A stretch of DNA of 64,000 nucleotides, taken from positions 186,001-250,000 of the forward strand of contig NZ_LXVX01000005.1 of assembly GCF_001650725.1 (NCBI RefSeq), written 5' to 3'. The notes beneath the pieces are model-generated. The model saw nothing but the letters and a program-made list of their open reading frames with translations, made no database searches and was not told the origin of the DNA. The position numbers were made by a program, and so were the translations under genes. This DNA is from Sphingobium sp. TCM1 (GTDB lineage Bacteria > Pseudomonadota > Alphaproteobacteria > Sphingomonadales > Sphingomonadaceae). Shown here in pieces: positions 52,780 through 63,300 of the stretch. Position 1 is the stretch's first letter. Every line of letters begins with the position of its first letter.

Positions 52780-53716
52780 AGCACGGATCAGGCGCGGCGG
52801 CACCGCGCGGCTGAGCAGCGCCAGGGGCAGGGCGACGAAAGGCAGCCGTGGCCGCACGCTCAAGCGCCGCAGCTGGGTCGACCAGCTGATCGAACTGCTG
52901 CCGGTCAGCGAAGCCACGCTCCAGCGCATGGCCAGCTGGGTCATCGTCGCCATCGTCGGCGGTCTGGTGATCGCCATCGCCATCTTCATGGGTCTGCCCG
53001 GCATGGTGCGGCAGCAGGCGGCGGACATCGCCGCGCGCGCCGGCTTCGAGGTCGAGAAGGTCGAGGTGCGCGGCGTCGAACGGATGGACGAACTGCCCGT
53101 CTACAATATCGCGCTGGGGCAGGTGGACCGCTCCATGCTTTCGCTGGACCTGCCCAGGGTCCGCGAGGACATGCTGAAACTCGGCTGGGTCAAGGATGCG
53201 CGCATTTCCCGCCGCCTGCCCGACACTCTCGTGGTCGACATCGTCGAGCGCGATCCGGTGGCCGTCTGGCAGCATGAGGGCCAGTTGCACCTGATCGACG
53301 TGGCCGGGGTCGTGCTCCAGTCGGTGTCTGCGGGTGCCATGCCAGACCTGCCCCTGGTCGTCGGCCCCAACGCCAATCTCCAGACTGCGGGCCTCAACAA
53401 GCTGATGGAAAACGCCCCTGCCTTGAAACCCATGCTGGCCGGGGCGACCTGGGTCGGGAACCGCCGCTGGGATCTGCGCTTTCAGTCGGGGGAAACCCTC
53501 TCCCTGCCGGAAGGCGACAGGGATTCGGCATCCGCCTTGGTGAATTTCGCGCGGATGGACGGGGTCAACCGGCTGCTCGGCCGGGGCATCGTCAAGTTCG
53601 ACATGCGTGATCCCGACCGGTTCGTGCTGCGCCTGCCGCAGGGTCGGGTCGAGGAAAAGCCGGTGGACGCGGCGGCCGCTGCCGCCAAGACGCCGGACGA
53701 AGGCGAGGAAGGCTAA
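52772..53716 (+). CDS. ftsQ: Cell division protein FtsQ
   Basis: 314 residues. A basic cytoplasmic N-terminus, one membrane helix at about 52-72 (VIVAIVGGLVIAIAIFMGL), a POTRA domain (GFEVEKVEVRGVERMDELPVYNIALGQVDRSMLSLD) and a beta domain to about 285 with ARISRRLPDTLVVDIVERDPVAVWQ. Links early and late divisome proteins. C-terminal tail is Ala/Glu-rich. Confidence 0.94.
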   Translation: MAEARIRRGGTARLSSARGRATKGSRGRTLKRRSWVDQLIELLPVSEATLQRMASWVIVAIVGGLVIAIAIFMGLPGMVRQQAADIAARAGFEVEKVEVRGVERMDELPVYNIALGQVDRSMLSLDLPRVREDMLKLGWVKDARISRRLPDTLVVDIVERDPVAVWQHEGQLHLIDVAGVVLQSVSAGAMPDLPLVVGPNANLQTAGLNKLMENAPALKPMLAGATWVGNRRWDLRFQSGETLSLPEGDRDSASALVNFARMDGVNRLLGRGIVKFDMRDPDRFVLRLPQGRVEEKPVDAAAAAAKTPDEGEEG

Positions 53717-53721
53717 GGTCC

Positions 53722-55005
53722 ATGGCGCAGCCCAAGGTCGAAAAGCTCATCACCGCGATCGACATTGGCTCCTGGAAAGTGTCGGCGCTGATCGCCGGCC
53801 GCACCGACACCGGCGAACTCGCGATCCTGGGCACGGGCCAGCGCGAAAGCCGGGGCGTGCGCCGGGGCTTCATCGCCGACATGGAGCGGACGGAACTCGC
53901 CGTGCGCGAAACGGTGGAGCAGGCCGAGCGGGTCGCCGGCACCAATATCGAGGATGTCTGGGTCAGCTTCTCGGGCGGCAGCCTGGTGAGCGACGTCGTC
54001 ACGGTCGAGCGCGACATGGGCGGCTATCGCGTCGAGCAGGCGGACATTGACGACCTCCTCACCACCGGCCAGCAGGGCATCGACCCCGATGGCCGCATCG
54101 TCCTCCATGCGCAGCCGACCTGCTTCACCATCAACGGCAAGGTGCCGGTCAAGAAGCCGCTGGGGATGCACGCGGATCTTCTGGGCGTCGACATCCATGT
54201 GGTGCTGGCCGACGGCGCGCCGCTCGCCAATCTCGACCTGTGCGTGCGCGGCGCCTATCTCAACGTCAATTCGATCGTTGCCTCGCCGATCGCGACCGGC
54301 CTCGCATGTTTGTCGGAGGAGGAGCGCGACCTCGGCGTCGCGCTGGTGGAACTGGGCGCGGGCGTCACCAATGTCTCGCTTTATGCTGGCGGAATGCTGG
54401 TGGGCCTCCATTCCATTCCGTTCGGCGCGTCCGACATTACCGACGACATCGCCTCGGCCTTCGGCATCCGCCGCAGCCAGGCGGAGCGGATCAAGTGCTT
54501 CTACGGTTCCGCGATGCAGAACCCCCGCGATTTTCGCGAGATGATCGAGATCGCACCGCCCCATGGCGAGGTGGCGGTGCCGGGGCAGGCAGCCGGGCCG
54601 AATGCGGAAGGGGGCAAGATCACCCGCGCCGCGCTCGTCGGCGTCATCTGCGAACGGCTGAACCAGATCATGACCGAAGTGAATGCGGCGCTGTCGGGCA
54701 TGGGCTTCAACAGCACCGGGCGCCAGGTCGTGCTGACCGGCGGCGGCGCGGAAATGAAGGGCATTGCCGATTATGCGCAGGGCGCTTTGGGCCGGGCCGT
54801 GCGGATCGGGCGGCCAAGGGGCTTGTCCGCCATGCCCGAAGCGCATAGTGGGCCGGCTTTCGCGACATTGGCGGGACTCGCGCTTTACGGCGCTTCCAAC
54901 CCGGTTGATCTCCGCACGATGGCGCCCGCGCCGCAGACCGTGCATCGTCTTGGCGCGCCCCAATGGTGGCAGCGCATGATGCGCGCGATGCGGACCAACT
55001 ATTGA
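53722..55005 (+). CDS. ftsA: Cell division protein FtsA
   Basis: 427-residue actin-fold ATPase that anchors FtsZ to the membrane. AIDIGSWKVSALI is the phosphate-1 loop; EQADIDDLLTTGQQ and HAQPTCFTINGK are in the SHS2 (1C) domain; LVELGAGVTNVSLY and VLTGGGAEMKGI are phosphate-2 and adenosine motifs. The C-terminal amphipathic membrane-targeting helix is WWQRMMRAMRTNY. Confidence 0.96.
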   Translation: MAQPKVEKLITAIDIGSWKVSALIAGRTDTGELAILGTGQRESRGVRRGFIADMERTELAVRETVEQAERVAGTNIEDVWVSFSGGSLVSDVVTVERDMGGYRVEQADIDDLLTTGQQGIDPDGRIVLHAQPTCFTINGKVPVKKPLGMHADLLGVDIHVVLADGAPLANLDLCVRGAYLNVNSIVASPIATGLACLSEEERDLGVALVELGAGVTNVSLYAGGMLVGLHSIPFGASDITDDIASAFGIRRSQAERIKCFYGSAMQNPRDFREMIEIAPPHGEVAVPGQAAGPNAEGGKITRAALVGVICERLNQIMTEVNAALSGMGFNSTGRQVVLTGGGAEMKGIADYAQGALGRAVRIGRPRGLSAMPEAHSGPAFATLAGLALYGASNPVDLRTMAPAPQTVHRLGAPQWWQRMMRAMRTNY

Positions 55006-55079
55006 TATGAATGAACGCAAAGACGAAAATAGCTGGTGAAATCCTCTATTTTCTGGTGTTAACAAATGATGACGGTGTT

Positions 55080-55097
55080 GCTTCCTGACGAGGAAGC
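55080..55097 (+). promoter_or_regulatory. Hairpin just ahead of the ftsZ ribosome site
   Basis: A perfect 7-base stem GCTTCCT/AGGAAGC with a GACG loop ends 2 bases before the purine-rich ftsZ ribosome site and 17 bases before its ATG. The 108-base ftsA-ftsZ gap is AT-rich, unlike the rest of the run, so it may hold a separate ftsZ promoter and this element in its leader. Confidence 0.4.
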
Positions 55098-55113
55098 TGA
55101 GGGAGCAGTAAAT

Positions 55114-56541
55114 ATGAGCATTGAGATCAGCCCGCCTCATGTGGACGAACTGAAGCCGCGCATCGCGGTAATCGGCGTCGGCGGCGCGGGCGGCAATGCC
55201 ATCGCGAACATGATCGCCGCCTCGGTCGAAGGCGTTGACTTCATCGTGGCCAATACCGATGCGCAGGCGCTCAACAGCTCGCCGGCCGAACGCCGCATCC
55301 AGCTCGGCCCGCAGATCACCGAAGGGCTGGGCGCGGGTTCGCGGCCCGAAATCGGCAAGGCGGCGGCGGAGGAAACCATCGCGTCGGTCGAACAGGCGCT
55401 CGACGGTGCGCATATGTGCTTCATCACCGCCGGCATGGGCGGCGGCACCGGCACCGGCGCGGCCCCCGTCATCGCCAAGGCGGCGCGCGAACGCGGCATC
55501 CTGACCGTCGGCGTCGTGACAAAGCCCTTCACCTTCGAGGGCAATCGCCGCATGAAGTCGGCGGAAAGCGGCATCGAGGAGCTTCAGAAGCATGTCGATA
55601 CGCTCATCGTCATCCCGAACCAGAATCTCTTCCTGATCGCCAACCCGAACACGACCTTCAAGGAAGCGTTCCAGATGGCGGACGAGGTGCTGCAACAGGG
55701 CGTGCGGTCGATCACCGACCTCATGATCATGCCGGGCCTCATCAACCTCGACTTCGCTGACGTCCGTTCGGTGATGGGCGAAATGGGTAAGGCGATGATG
55801 GGCACCGGCGAAGCCGAAGGCGATGGCCGCGCGCTCCAGGCCGCCGAGAAGGCGATCGCCAACCCGCTGCTCGACGGCGTGTCGATGCGCGGCGCTAAGG
55901 GCGTCATCGTCTCGATCGTGGGCGGCGACGACATGCGCCTGATGGAAGTGGACGAGGCCGCCAACCATATCCGCGAACTGGTCGATCCGGACGCCAACAT
56001 CATCTGGGGCAGCGCGTTCAACGACAATCTGAACGGCAAGATTCGCGTCTCGGTCGTGGCGACCGGCATCGACAGCGATGTCGGCGCCCAGGCTGCGCCC
56101 CTGACCCAGCCTTTCAGCTTCGCCAGCCGCCCGACCGTCGCCGTGCCGCAGCCTGCGTCGCGTCCGGCTGCCGTCGCGCCCGCGCCGCAGCCGATCCCCG
56201 CACCCGCGCCCGAACCGGAGACGCTGGAACTGGACGTGCCCGAAGCGCCGGCCCCCGCGCCGGTCGAAAAGCCCGTCGTGGCCGCCCCGGCGAGGCCCGC
56301 GGCCGTCTTCTCCGACGAGGGGCCGGACCAGGATGAGCTGGTGCTGGGCGCAGACAATGCCGAACAGCCCGCCCCCGCTCCGGCCGCGCCGGCCCAGCCC
56401 GCACCGCGCGTCGCCACCGGCGGCACCCTGTTCGAGCGGATGGCGGGCCTGACCCGTGGCAGCGAGAAAGCGCCCAGTTCCGACGAGAGCGCGCCGGGGG
56501 TTGACATCCCGCGCTTCCTCAACCGGCAGAGCAACCAGTAA
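55114..56541 (+). CDS. ftsZ: Cell division GTPase FtsZ
   Basis: 475 residues from [35 protein letters not shown] precedes this ATG, while the longer frame from 55066 has no support. Tubulin signature GGGTGTGA, T7 loop with [11 protein letters not shown], and core to about residue 320. A long Pro/Ala-rich linker (about 335-455) leads to the conserved C-terminal peptide IPRFLNRQ that binds FtsA and others. Such long linkers are usual in alphaproteobacteria. Confidence 0.97.
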   Translation: MSIEISPPHVDELKPRIAVIGVGGAGGNAIANMIAASVEGVDFIVANTDAQALNSSPAERRIQLGPQITEGLGAGSRPEIGKAAAEETIASVEQALDGAHMCFITAGMGGGTGTGAAPVIAKAARERGILTVGVVTKPFTFEGNRRMKSAESGIEELQKHVDTLIVIPNQNLFLIANPNTTFKEAFQMADEVLQQGVRSITDLMIMPGLINLDFADVRSVMGEMGKAMMGTGEAEGDGRALQAAEKAIANPLLDGVSMRGAKGVIVSIVGGDDMRLMEVDEAANHIRELVDPDANIIWGSAFNDNLNGKIRVSVVATGIDSDVGAQAAPLTQPFSFASRPTVAVPQPASRPAAVAPAPQPIPAPAPEPETLELDVPEAPAPAPVEKPVVAAPARPAAVFSDEGPDQDELVLGADNAEQPAPAPAAPAQPAPRVATGGTLFERMAGLTRGSEKAPSSDESAPGVDIPRFLNRQSNQ

Positions 56542-56582
56542 GGATCGGCCGCGCGGTTCCGCCGCGCGCCGCCGCCAAAATG

Positions 56583-56624
56583 AGCGCGCCATCGGTCGTC
56601 CGGAGCGGCCCGGCGCGCTTTTTT
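56583..56624 (+). terminator. Terminator closing the dcw cluster after ftsZ
   Basis: The stem AGCGCGCC pairs perfectly with GGCGCGCT (56583-56590 and 56612-56619), followed by six T's. It lies 41 bases past the ftsZ stop. Confidence 0.8.
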
Positions 56625-56669
56625 GTGACATCAATTTGCCATTCACCCCGGATCGGTTAAGGCGGGCAT

Positions 56670-58562
56670 GTGATACAATCTCTTGCCTGGATTCTCGTCT
56701 CCACCGTTTCTGTCGGTGGCCTGATTTCCGCCAGTCCCGCCCTGGCCCAGACCGATCAGGCGCAGATCGCGCGCCCGACCGACGCTGCCGATCTCAACAC
56801 CCATCTCACCCGGCTTGCGAGTAATCCTCGTGATGTCGCCGCGCTGATCGGGGCGGGTGAAGCGGCGCTCGCGCTGGACGACCCCCATGGCGCCGCCGGC
56901 TTCTTCGCGCGGGCCGATGCGATCGAGAGCGGCAATGGCCGGATCAAGGCGGGGCTGGCGCGGGTCATGCTGAAATTGCAGAATCCGGCCGAAGCCGCGC
57001 GGCTGTTCGATCAGGCGTCCCGCCTCGGCTATCCCGACACCGGCATCCTCGCTGATCGCGGACTTGCGCGCGACATGACCGGCGACCAGGCTGGGGCGCA
57101 GCGCGACTATCAGGCGGCGCTCGCCCGCACCCCCGACGATGCCGAACTGCGTCGTCGATATGCCGCCTCGCTCGGCATATCGGGGCAGGTGCAGGGGGCC
57201 GACAGGATGCTGGAGCCGTTGCTCTACAAGAGTGACCGTGCGGCCTGGCGCTATCGCGCCTTCATCTACGCGATGAACAACCGGCAGGCCGAAGCGAAGA
57301 AGATCGCCGATGAGACCATGCCCGCGCAACTCGCCGCGGCGATCACGCCCTATATGCAGAAAATGCCCTATCTGACTGCGTCGCAGAAGGCGGCGGCGGT
57401 TCATTTCGGGCAATTCCCGGCGCAGACTGGCACGACGATCGCCGCGATCACGCCGACGCCGCCCGCGCCGGGCGTCGCGGTCGCGCCGAAGCCTCCCGCC
57501 GTTGTCGCGGCCGCGCCTGCCACCATCCCGCCGGCCCAGGCCAAGCCGCTCAGCCGCGCCGAACAGCGTCGCCAGCAGCGCGCGGCGGCGCGGATCGCCC
57601 GCGCCGAAGGTCTGCCCACCTCCCGCGCCGTGGCATCGGCCCAGCGTCCGCCGGTGCCGACGACCGCCCCGGCACAGGTCGCGCAGGCGCAGACGCCCCC
57701 ACCGTCCGCTGCGCGTCCGGCTCTGTCGACACCAGCCGCCGCGACGGCACAAATGGCGCCGCCGCCCTCCGCGCGCCAGCCCACGATCCCCTCCACGCCC
57801 TCCCCATCGGTGCAGGGACCGCCGGCGCCCGGTTTTGAATCGTTCGACAGTCCGCCGCGCCCGACGCCGCAGCCCTCCAATGCCGGCTCGCAACTCAACG
57901 CGATCGCGCTGGCCCAGGCCGGGACGCCGGCCACGCCGCCAGCGTCGCAGGCGGCTGCGCCTCCGCCAACGCAGCCTCCGGCGACGGAATCCGCGCCGTC
58001 GTCGGTCCAGCCCATCACCCCGGTGCCGCCCTCGCCCAACCCGGAGGCGACGCGGACGCTGGCCGACATCATCCGTGCGATCGACGTGCCCGACACCGAG
58101 CGGCAGGCTAGCGTCGCCGCCGTCGACCTGAATGAGATCGCCGCGCTTCAGGCTCAACGCCGCGCCGAGCGTCAGGCCGCGGCGAAGGCGGCGGCGGACA
58201 AGGCGAAGAAGGAAGCCGCCACCAAGGCCAAGGCGGAGGCAGACGCCAAGGCGAAGAAGGAAGCCGAGGAAAAGAAGCGCCTCGCCGCCAACCCGTCGCG
58301 CAACTGGCTCCAGGTCGGCGTCGGCCAGAGCAAGTCGGCGCTCGGCTTCACCATGAAGGGCCTGCGCCGGAAATACGCGACGCTCGCGCCGCAGGATGCC
58401 TGGAGCGCCAGCTGGAGCCGCACCAATCGCCTGCTCGTCGGCCCCTTCGCCAGTTTCGCCCGCGCCAAGGAACTGGAGGCCAAGCTGAAGGCCGCCGGCG
58501 CCGACGTTTTCGCCTGGAAGAGCGACGCCGGCGAGGTGGTCGAGAAATTGCCGGGCGATTGA
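56670..58562 (+). CDS. TPR and SPOR domain exported protein
   Basis: 630 residues from a GTG start; signal peptide ending ALAQ at about 27. TPR-like helical repeats run from about 35 to 250 (NTHLTRLASNPRDVAALIGAGEAALALDD, FDQASRLGYPDTGILADRGLARD). A very long Pro/Ala linker (about 250-470) and a charged Lys/Ala helix (KAAADKAKKEAATKAKAEAD) lead to a C-terminal SPOR domain (NWLQVGVGQSKSALGFTMKGL, LLVGPFASFARAKELEAKLKAAGADVF). SPOR domains bind denuded glycan at division sites, which suits its place beside dcw. Confidence 0.87.
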   Translation: MIQSLAWILVSTVSVGGLISASPALAQTDQAQIARPTDAADLNTHLTRLASNPRDVAALIGAGEAALALDDPHGAAGFFARADAIESGNGRIKAGLARVMLKLQNPAEAARLFDQASRLGYPDTGILADRGLARDMTGDQAGAQRDYQAALARTPDDAELRRRYAASLGISGQVQGADRMLEPLLYKSDRAAWRYRAFIYAMNNRQAEAKKIADETMPAQLAAAITPYMQKMPYLTASQKAAAVHFGQFPAQTGTTIAAITPTPPAPGVAVAPKPPAVVAAAPATIPPAQAKPLSRAEQRRQQRAAARIARAEGLPTSRAVASAQRPPVPTTAPAQVAQAQTPPPSAARPALSTPAAATAQMAPPPSARQPTIPSTPSPSVQGPPAPGFESFDSPPRPTPQPSNAGSQLNAIALAQAGTPATPPASQAAAPPPTQPPATESAPSSVQPITPVPPSPNPEATRTLADIIRAIDVPDTERQASVAAVDLNEIAALQAQRRAERQAAAKAAADKAKKEAATKAKAEADAKAKKEAEEKKRLAANPSRNWLQVGVGQSKSALGFTMKGLRRKYATLAPQDAWSASWSRTNRLLVGPFASFARAKELEAKLKAAGADVFAWKSDAGEVVEKLPGD

Positions 58563-58713
58563 TCGGTCCGCCCGAGGGGCGGGGCGATCAGTCCAGGTCA
58601 TTCCTCCTCCCTTGAGGGGGAAGGGCCAGAAGGTCCACGCGGCCGGCCGCAAAATGCCCCACGGGAATCGGTAGCCGTTCAATATTGATCGAACCTGTTC
58701 TAAGAGGCACCGC

Positions 58714-59868
58714 ATGACGACGCTCGCGCCCTATGCCTGCCATCCCGCCGCCAGCCGTGGCCGCCTCCATGCCGAGCCGGGCGGGGAGATGCGGGGGCCG
58801 CGCGATGTCTTCCAGCGCGACCGGGACCGGATCATCCATTCGATCGCCTTCCGTCGGCTGCGGCACAAGACGCAGGTGTTCGTCTCGCCCGACGGCGATC
58901 ATTTTCGCGTCCGCCTGACCCACAGCCTGGAGGTCGCGCAGATCGGCCGCACCACCGCGCGCACGCTGGGGCTGAACGAGGATCTGACCGAAGCCCTCTG
59001 TCTCGCGCATGACATTGGCCACCCCCCCTTCGGCCACGCCGGGGAGGATGCGCTGGAGGTCGCGCTCGACGATCATGGCGGGTTCGATCACAACGCCCAT
59101 ACGCTTCGGACGCTGATGCTGCTGGAAAGCCCCTATCCGCGCTTCCGTGGTCTCAATCTCAGCTGGGAAATGCTGGAGGGGCTGGCCAAGCATAATGGCC
59201 CGATCGCCAGTCCGGGCTGGGCGATGCGGGAACTGGACGGGATGTTTCCGCTCGACCTGACGAGCCACGCCTCGCTGGAGGCGCAGCTTGCCGCCATTTC
59301 CGACGACATCGCCTATGACAATCATGACATAGACGATGGCCTGCGCGCCGGGCTGCTGACGCTCGAACAGTTGCTGGACGTGCCGTTGGTGCGCCACAGC
59401 TGGGATCGGGTGCGCGCCCGCTATCCCGACGTGCCGCAGGACCGGCTGCTGCGCGAACTGGTGCGTGAGCAGATCGGCGTCATGGCCAACGACCTGATCG
59501 AGGCGACCCGGCGGAACATCGCGGAGTCCGGCGTCGAGACGGTCGCGGATGTCCGGACGCTCGGTCGCACGCTGGTCGCCTTCTCGCCCGCACTGGCGGC
59601 ACAGGAACGCGAACTGAAGCGCTTCATGTACGCGACCCTCTATCATCATCCCGATCAGCTCGCGGCGGCGGACCGCGCGCGGGTGATCGTCACCGACCTG
59701 TTCCGCGCCTATCAGGCCGATCCGGCCCTGATGCCCGCTGAATGGCGCGACGACTGCGCGTTGGAGGAACCGACCCGCAGCCGCCACATCGCCGACTTCA
59801 TCGCGGGCATGACCGACCGCTATGCCGAAAAGCGCCATGCGGAGATTTTCGGCGGGGTGCTCGCCTGA
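58714..59868 (+). CDS. dGTPase-like dNTP triphosphohydrolase
   Basis: 384-residue HD-domain enzyme splitting dNTPs to nucleoside and triphosphate, cytoplasmic. [42 protein letters not shown] (first metal His) and [19 protein letters not shown] (HD pair) are intact; [12 protein letters not shown] follows. Family members of about this length are the 'dgt-like, type 2' group. Monocistronic, ahead of the glycine riboswitch. Confidence 0.93.
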   Translation: MTTLAPYACHPAASRGRLHAEPGGEMRGPRDVFQRDRDRIIHSIAFRRLRHKTQVFVSPDGDHFRVRLTHSLEVAQIGRTTARTLGLNEDLTEALCLAHDIGHPPFGHAGEDALEVALDDHGGFDHNAHTLRTLMLLESPYPRFRGLNLSWEMLEGLAKHNGPIASPGWAMRELDGMFPLDLTSHASLEAQLAAISDDIAYDNHDIDDGLRAGLLTLEQLLDVPLVRHSWDRVRARYPDVPQDRLLRELVREQIGVMANDLIEATRRNIAESGVETVADVRTLGRTLVAFSPALAAQERELKRFMYATLYHHPDQLAAADRARVIVTDLFRAYQADPALMPAEWRDDCALEEPTRSRHIADFIAGMTDRYAEKRHAEIFGGVLA

Positions 59869-59969
59869 TCTCGCCCTTTTGGGGGGCAGGCGAAGTTGCG
59901 ATTGACGCCGCCACGCCTTTGACGCATTGCACAATTGTCTCCCGGTGCTGTGGATTCGGCAGCGGGGCA

Positions 59970-60168
59970 CGATGCGGGAGAGCATGGGAAGCCTTTGAGG
60001 CCTTGCCCGTCGCCGAAGGAGCAACCGCCCCGGAATCTCTCAGGCCAAAGGACCGCATCGCGCGCAAGGCACTCTGGAAAGCGGACGGCTTCCCGTCCCA
60101 CCGAAGGGGTAAGCTTGTCGGCCGCAAGGCCGCTGGTCAAAGCTCTCAGGTTCCGTGACAGAGGGGGT
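59970..60168 (+). promoter_or_regulatory. Tandem glycine riboswitch controlling gcv genes
   Basis: Two adjacent glycine aptamers. The first (about 59973-60057) shows GCGGGAGAGC, CGCCGAAGGAGCAACC, and ATCTCTCAGGCCAAAGGACCGC; the second (about 60068-60163) shows CTCTGGAAAGC, CACCGAAGGGGTAAGC, and AGCTCTCAGGTTCCGTGACAGAGGG. These are the consensus internal loops of the family. The gcvT start is at 60239. In this arrangement, glycine binding usually turns on glycine cleavage. The rest of the gap before it (59870-59969) contains the promoter; no gene fits. Confidence 0.96.
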
Positions 60169-60238
60169 GGCAGAAAGGACGGGTCCGATTCCGGGCCGCG
60201 CCGTTTGTCGCCAGCAACTCGCACGGAAAGGCCGCTCC

Positions 60239-61390
60239 ATGTCCGGCACTGATGACGTCGCCCACCTCGAAGAAGAATTGCCGCTGCAGGAACTGCCGCT
60301 CGACGCCTGGCACCGCGCCAGAGGCGCGCGCATGGTCGGTTTCGCCGGCTATCATATGCCGATCCAGTATGACGGCATCATGGCGGAACATGCCTGGACC
60401 CGCGAACATGCCGGTCTGTTCGACGTCAGCCATATGGGCCAGATCGCCTTTTCGGGCGAGGGCGTGGACGAGGCGCTCGAATATCTGCTGCCCAGCGACA
60501 TCAAGGGGCTAAAGCCTTTCCGCCAGCGCTATTCGATGCTGCTGGATGAAGAAGGCGGCATTCTCGACGATTTGATGGTGTCGCGGCCGGGCGACGGCGC
60601 CTTCGATGGGGCCGCCATCTACATGGTCGTGAACGGTGCGACCAAATATGACGATATCGGCTGGATGATCGAACATCTGCCCGACGAAGTCGTGATGAAT
60701 CACATGGACGATCAGGCGCTGCTGGCGCTGCAAGGACCGGAAGCGGGCGAGGCGCTTGCCGCGCTGATTCCCGAAACCGCCGACCTCATCTTCATGCAGT
60801 CGGGTCTCTTCGCCTGGCGCGGCGTTCCGCTGTGGATCAGCCGGTCGGGCTATACCGGAGAGGACGGGTTCGAGATCAGCGTGCCGGCGCAGGATGCGAC
60901 CCTGCTGGCGGATGCGCTGTGCGACCTGCCGCAGGTCAAGCCGATCGGCCTTGGCGCGCGCGACTCGCTGCGTCTGGAAGCCGGGCTACCGCTCTACGGC
61001 CATGACCTGTCGCCCGCCGTCAGCACCATCGGCGCGGACCTAGGCTTCGCCATCCAGAAGCGCCGCCGCGAGGAAGGCGGCTTCATCGGCCATGCCCGCG
61101 TAATCAAGGAACTGGCCGATGGGCCGGGGTCGAAGCGCGTGGGGCTGAAGATCGAGGGGCGCCTGCCGGCCCGCGAAGGCGCGCCGATCTTTGCCGCCGG
61201 CGCGCAGGTCGGGGAAGTCACGTCGGGCGGCTTCGCGCCGACCGTCGGCGCGCCGATCGCCATGGGCTGGGTCAGCCTGCCGCACAGCGCGGAGGGCACG
61301 GCGCTGGAAATCGAGGTTCGCGGCAAGCGCATATCCGCCACGGTTGCCGCGATGCCCTTCGTGCCGCATCGTTACCGCCGCAAGGCCTGA
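60239..61390 (+). CDS. gcvT: Glycine cleavage system T protein (aminomethyltransferase)
   Basis: 383 residues; the upstream open frame from 60155 runs through riboswitch sequence, so the ATG at 60239 is used. Passes the methylene group from lipoyl-H protein to tetrahydrofolate. [51 protein letters not shown], and [16 protein letters not shown] with the catalytic Asp region are present. First of gcvT-gcvH-gcvPA-gcvPB. Confidence 0.96.
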   Translation: MSGTDDVAHLEEELPLQELPLDAWHRARGARMVGFAGYHMPIQYDGIMAEHAWTREHAGLFDVSHMGQIAFSGEGVDEALEYLLPSDIKGLKPFRQRYSMLLDEEGGILDDLMVSRPGDGAFDGAAIYMVVNGATKYDDIGWMIEHLPDEVVMNHMDDQALLALQGPEAGEALAALIPETADLIFMQSGLFAWRGVPLWISRSGYTGEDGFEISVPAQDATLLADALCDLPQVKPIGLGARDSLRLEAGLPLYGHDLSPAVSTIGADLGFAIQKRRREEGGFIGHARVIKELADGPGSKRVGLKIEGRLPAREGAPIFAAGAQVGEVTSGGFAPTVGAPIAMGWVSLPHSAEGTALEIEVRGKRISATVAAMPFVPHRYRRKA

Positions 61391-61455
61391 ACCTTATTCT
61401 TTCCGACGTTTTTGTTGGTCATGATTTCAAGCAAATCATTCCGGGGAGTATCATC

Positions 61456-61827
61456 ATGAGCCGCTATTTCACCGACGAACATGAATGGATCGACGTGGAG
61501 GGCGACATCGCCACCGTCGGCATCACCGATTATGCCCAGGAACAGCTGGGCGACATCGTGTTCGTCGAACTGCCTGCCGAAGGCACGAATTTCGAGAAGG
61601 GCGACGACGCCGCCGTGGTGGAATCGGTCAAGGCCGCGTCGGACGTCTATGCGCCGATCTCGGGCGAAGTGGTCGAAAGCAACAGCGCGCTGGAGGACGA
61701 ACCCGCGCTGGTCAACAGCGATGCCGAGGAAGATGGCTGGTTCTTCAAGCTGCGCATCACCGACGCCAGCGAGCTGGAAGGCCTGATGACCGAAGCCGCC
61801 TACAAGAAATTCGTGGCGAGTCTCTGA
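61456..61827 (+). CDS. gcvH: Glycine cleavage system H protein
   Basis: 123 residues. The lipoyl lysine is Lys59 in VESVKAAS, with the flanking conserved VFVELPAEG and EDGWFFKL. Shuttles the aminomethyl group between P and T proteins. A GGGGAG site lies near the ATG. Confidence 0.97.
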   Translation: MSRYFTDEHEWIDVEGDIATVGITDYAQEQLGDIVFVELPAEGTNFEKGDDAAVVESVKAASDVYAPISGEVVESNSALEDEPALVNSDAEEDGWFFKLRITDASELEGLMTEAAYKKFVASL

Positions 61828-61836
61828 TCTCTTAAT

Positions 61837-61926
61837 CGTCATCCCCGCGCAGGCGGGGGCCCATCTCCCCGGCGTCCCGCTTGGCGCAAGGTCTGGAGTT
61901 GGGTTCCCGCCTTCGCGGGAATGACG
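61837..61926. repeat. CGTCATnCCCGC palindromic repeat before gcvPA, copy 3
   Basis: The cleanest of three copies: 90 bases from CGTCATCCCCGCGCAGGCGG to CCCGCCTTCGCGGGAATGACG. It lies between gcvH and gcvPA and its right end contributes an ATG (61921) that is not the real start of gcvPA. Confidence 0.85.
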
Positions 61927-61941
61927 CCGCAGGAAAAAATC

Positions 61942-63300
61942 ATGCGCTATCTACCCCTTACCGACACCGACCGTCAGGAGATGCTGTCCGTCATCGGCGC
62001 GACGTCGATCGACGACCTGTTCGTGGATGTCCCCGCTGAAGCCCGCCTCAGCGGCAAGATCGCGGACTTGCCCGATCATGCCAGCGAACTGGCGGTCGAA
62101 CGCCACATGGCGGCGCTTGCGCGGAAAAACCTGTCGGCGGGGGAAGCGCCTTTCTTCCTGGGAGCGGGTGCGTACAAGCACCATGTCCCGGCCAGCGTCG
62201 ATCATCTGATCCAGCGCGGCGAGTTCCTGACCGCCTACACGCCCTACCAGCCGGAAATCGCGCAGGGCACGCTCCAGGTGCTGTTCGAATTCCAGACCCA
62301 GGTGGCGCGCCTGCTGGGCTGCGACGTGGCGAACGCCTCCATGTATGATGGCTCGACCGCCTGCTGGGAAGCGATCGGCATGGCCCGTCGCATCACCAAG
62401 CGGGGCAAGGCACTGCTCTCGTCCGGCCTGCATCCCCATTATGTCTCGGTCGCCAACACCATGGCGAAGTTCACCGGCGACGCGCTGGTGCATGAAGCGC
62501 CCACGCTCGACGCCGCGACCGACATCGACGGGCTGATCGCTGCCATCGACAAGGATACGAGCTGCGTCGTCGTGCAATATCCCGACATATTGGGCCGCAT
62601 CGCCGACCTGACCCCGCTCGCCGACGCCGCCCATGCGGCCGGGGCGCTGCTGGTCGCGGTTGTGACGGAGCCGGTAGCCCTCGGTGCGATCAAGGCGCCA
62701 GGCCATATGGGCGCGGACATTGTCGTCGGCGAAGGCCAGTCGATCGGCGTCGGCCTCCAGTTCGGCGGGCCCTATCTCGGCCTCTTCGGGTGCAAGCAGA
62801 AATATGTCCGCCAGATGCCCGGCCGCCTGTGCGGCGAGACGGTGGACGCGGCGGGCAAGCGCGGCTTCGTGCTGACCCTCTCCACCCGCGAACAGCATAT
62901 CCGCCGTGAGAAGGCGACGTCGAACATCTGCACCAATTCGGGCCTGTGCGCGCTGGCGTTCAGCATCCACATGACCCTGCTGGGCGAGCGGGGCCTGCGC
63001 GATCTCGCGGCGCTCAACCACGGTCTTGCGGTTCAGGCCGCCGACCGTCTGGCTCAGGTGCCGGGCGTGACCTTGCTCAACGACAGCTTCTTCAACGAAT
63101 TCACGCTGATCCTGTCGAAGGACGCGCGCGACGTCGTCCGCAACCTCGCCGACAGGGGCGTGCTGGGCGGCGTCTCGCTCGGCCGTCTCTTCCCGGCCGC
63201 GCCGGAGATCGGCCACGGCCTGGTCGTCGCCGTCACAGAGACGGTAACTGCTGAGGATATCGAAACCCTTGCCAAGGCGCTTGAGGAGGAACTGGCATGA
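61942..63300 (+). CDS. gcvPA: Glycine dehydrogenase (decarboxylating) subunit 1
   Basis: 452 residues. N-terminal half of the split P protein. The ATG at 61942 is preceded by AGGAAA and starts [15 protein letters not shown]; an in-frame ATG at 61921 belongs to the repeat. Typical stretches are [47 protein letters not shown] and [14 protein letters not shown]. It works with subunit 2, which carries the PLP lysine, and is coupled to it by ATGA. Confidence 0.96.
   Translation: MRYLPLTDTDRQEMLSVIGATSIDDLFVDVPAEARLSGKIADLPDHASELAVERHMAALARKNLSAGEAPFFLGAGAYKHHVPASVDHLIQRGEFLTAYTPYQPEIAQGTLQVLFEFQTQVARLLGCDVANASMYDGSTACWEAIGMARRITKRGKALLSSGLHPHYVSVANTMAKFTGDALVHEAPTLDAATDIDGLIAAIDKDTSCVVVQYPDILGRIADLTPLADAAHAAGALLVAVVTEPVALGAIKAPGHMGADIVVGEGQSIGVGLQFGGPYLGLFGCKQKYVRQMPGRLCGETVDAAGKRGFVLTLSTREQHIRREKATSNICTNSGLCALAFSIHMTLLGERGLRDLAALNHGLAVQAADRLAQVPGVTLLNDSFFNEFTLILSKDARDVVRNLADRGVLGGVSLGRLFPAAPEIGHGLVVAVTETVTAEDIETLAKALEEELA

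Noticed and set aside
53713..56646. 977-codon open frame on the minus strand opposite ftsA and ftsZ
   Set aside because: Its composition is Arg/Gly/Ala/His-rich with no domain, it mirrors two certain essential genes, and long antisense frames are expected at this GC content.
57600..58131. Arg/Pro-rich frame overlapping the SPOR protein linker
   Set aside because: It is the shifted reading of a Pro/Ala-rich linker; the real frame has signal peptide, TPR region and SPOR domain.
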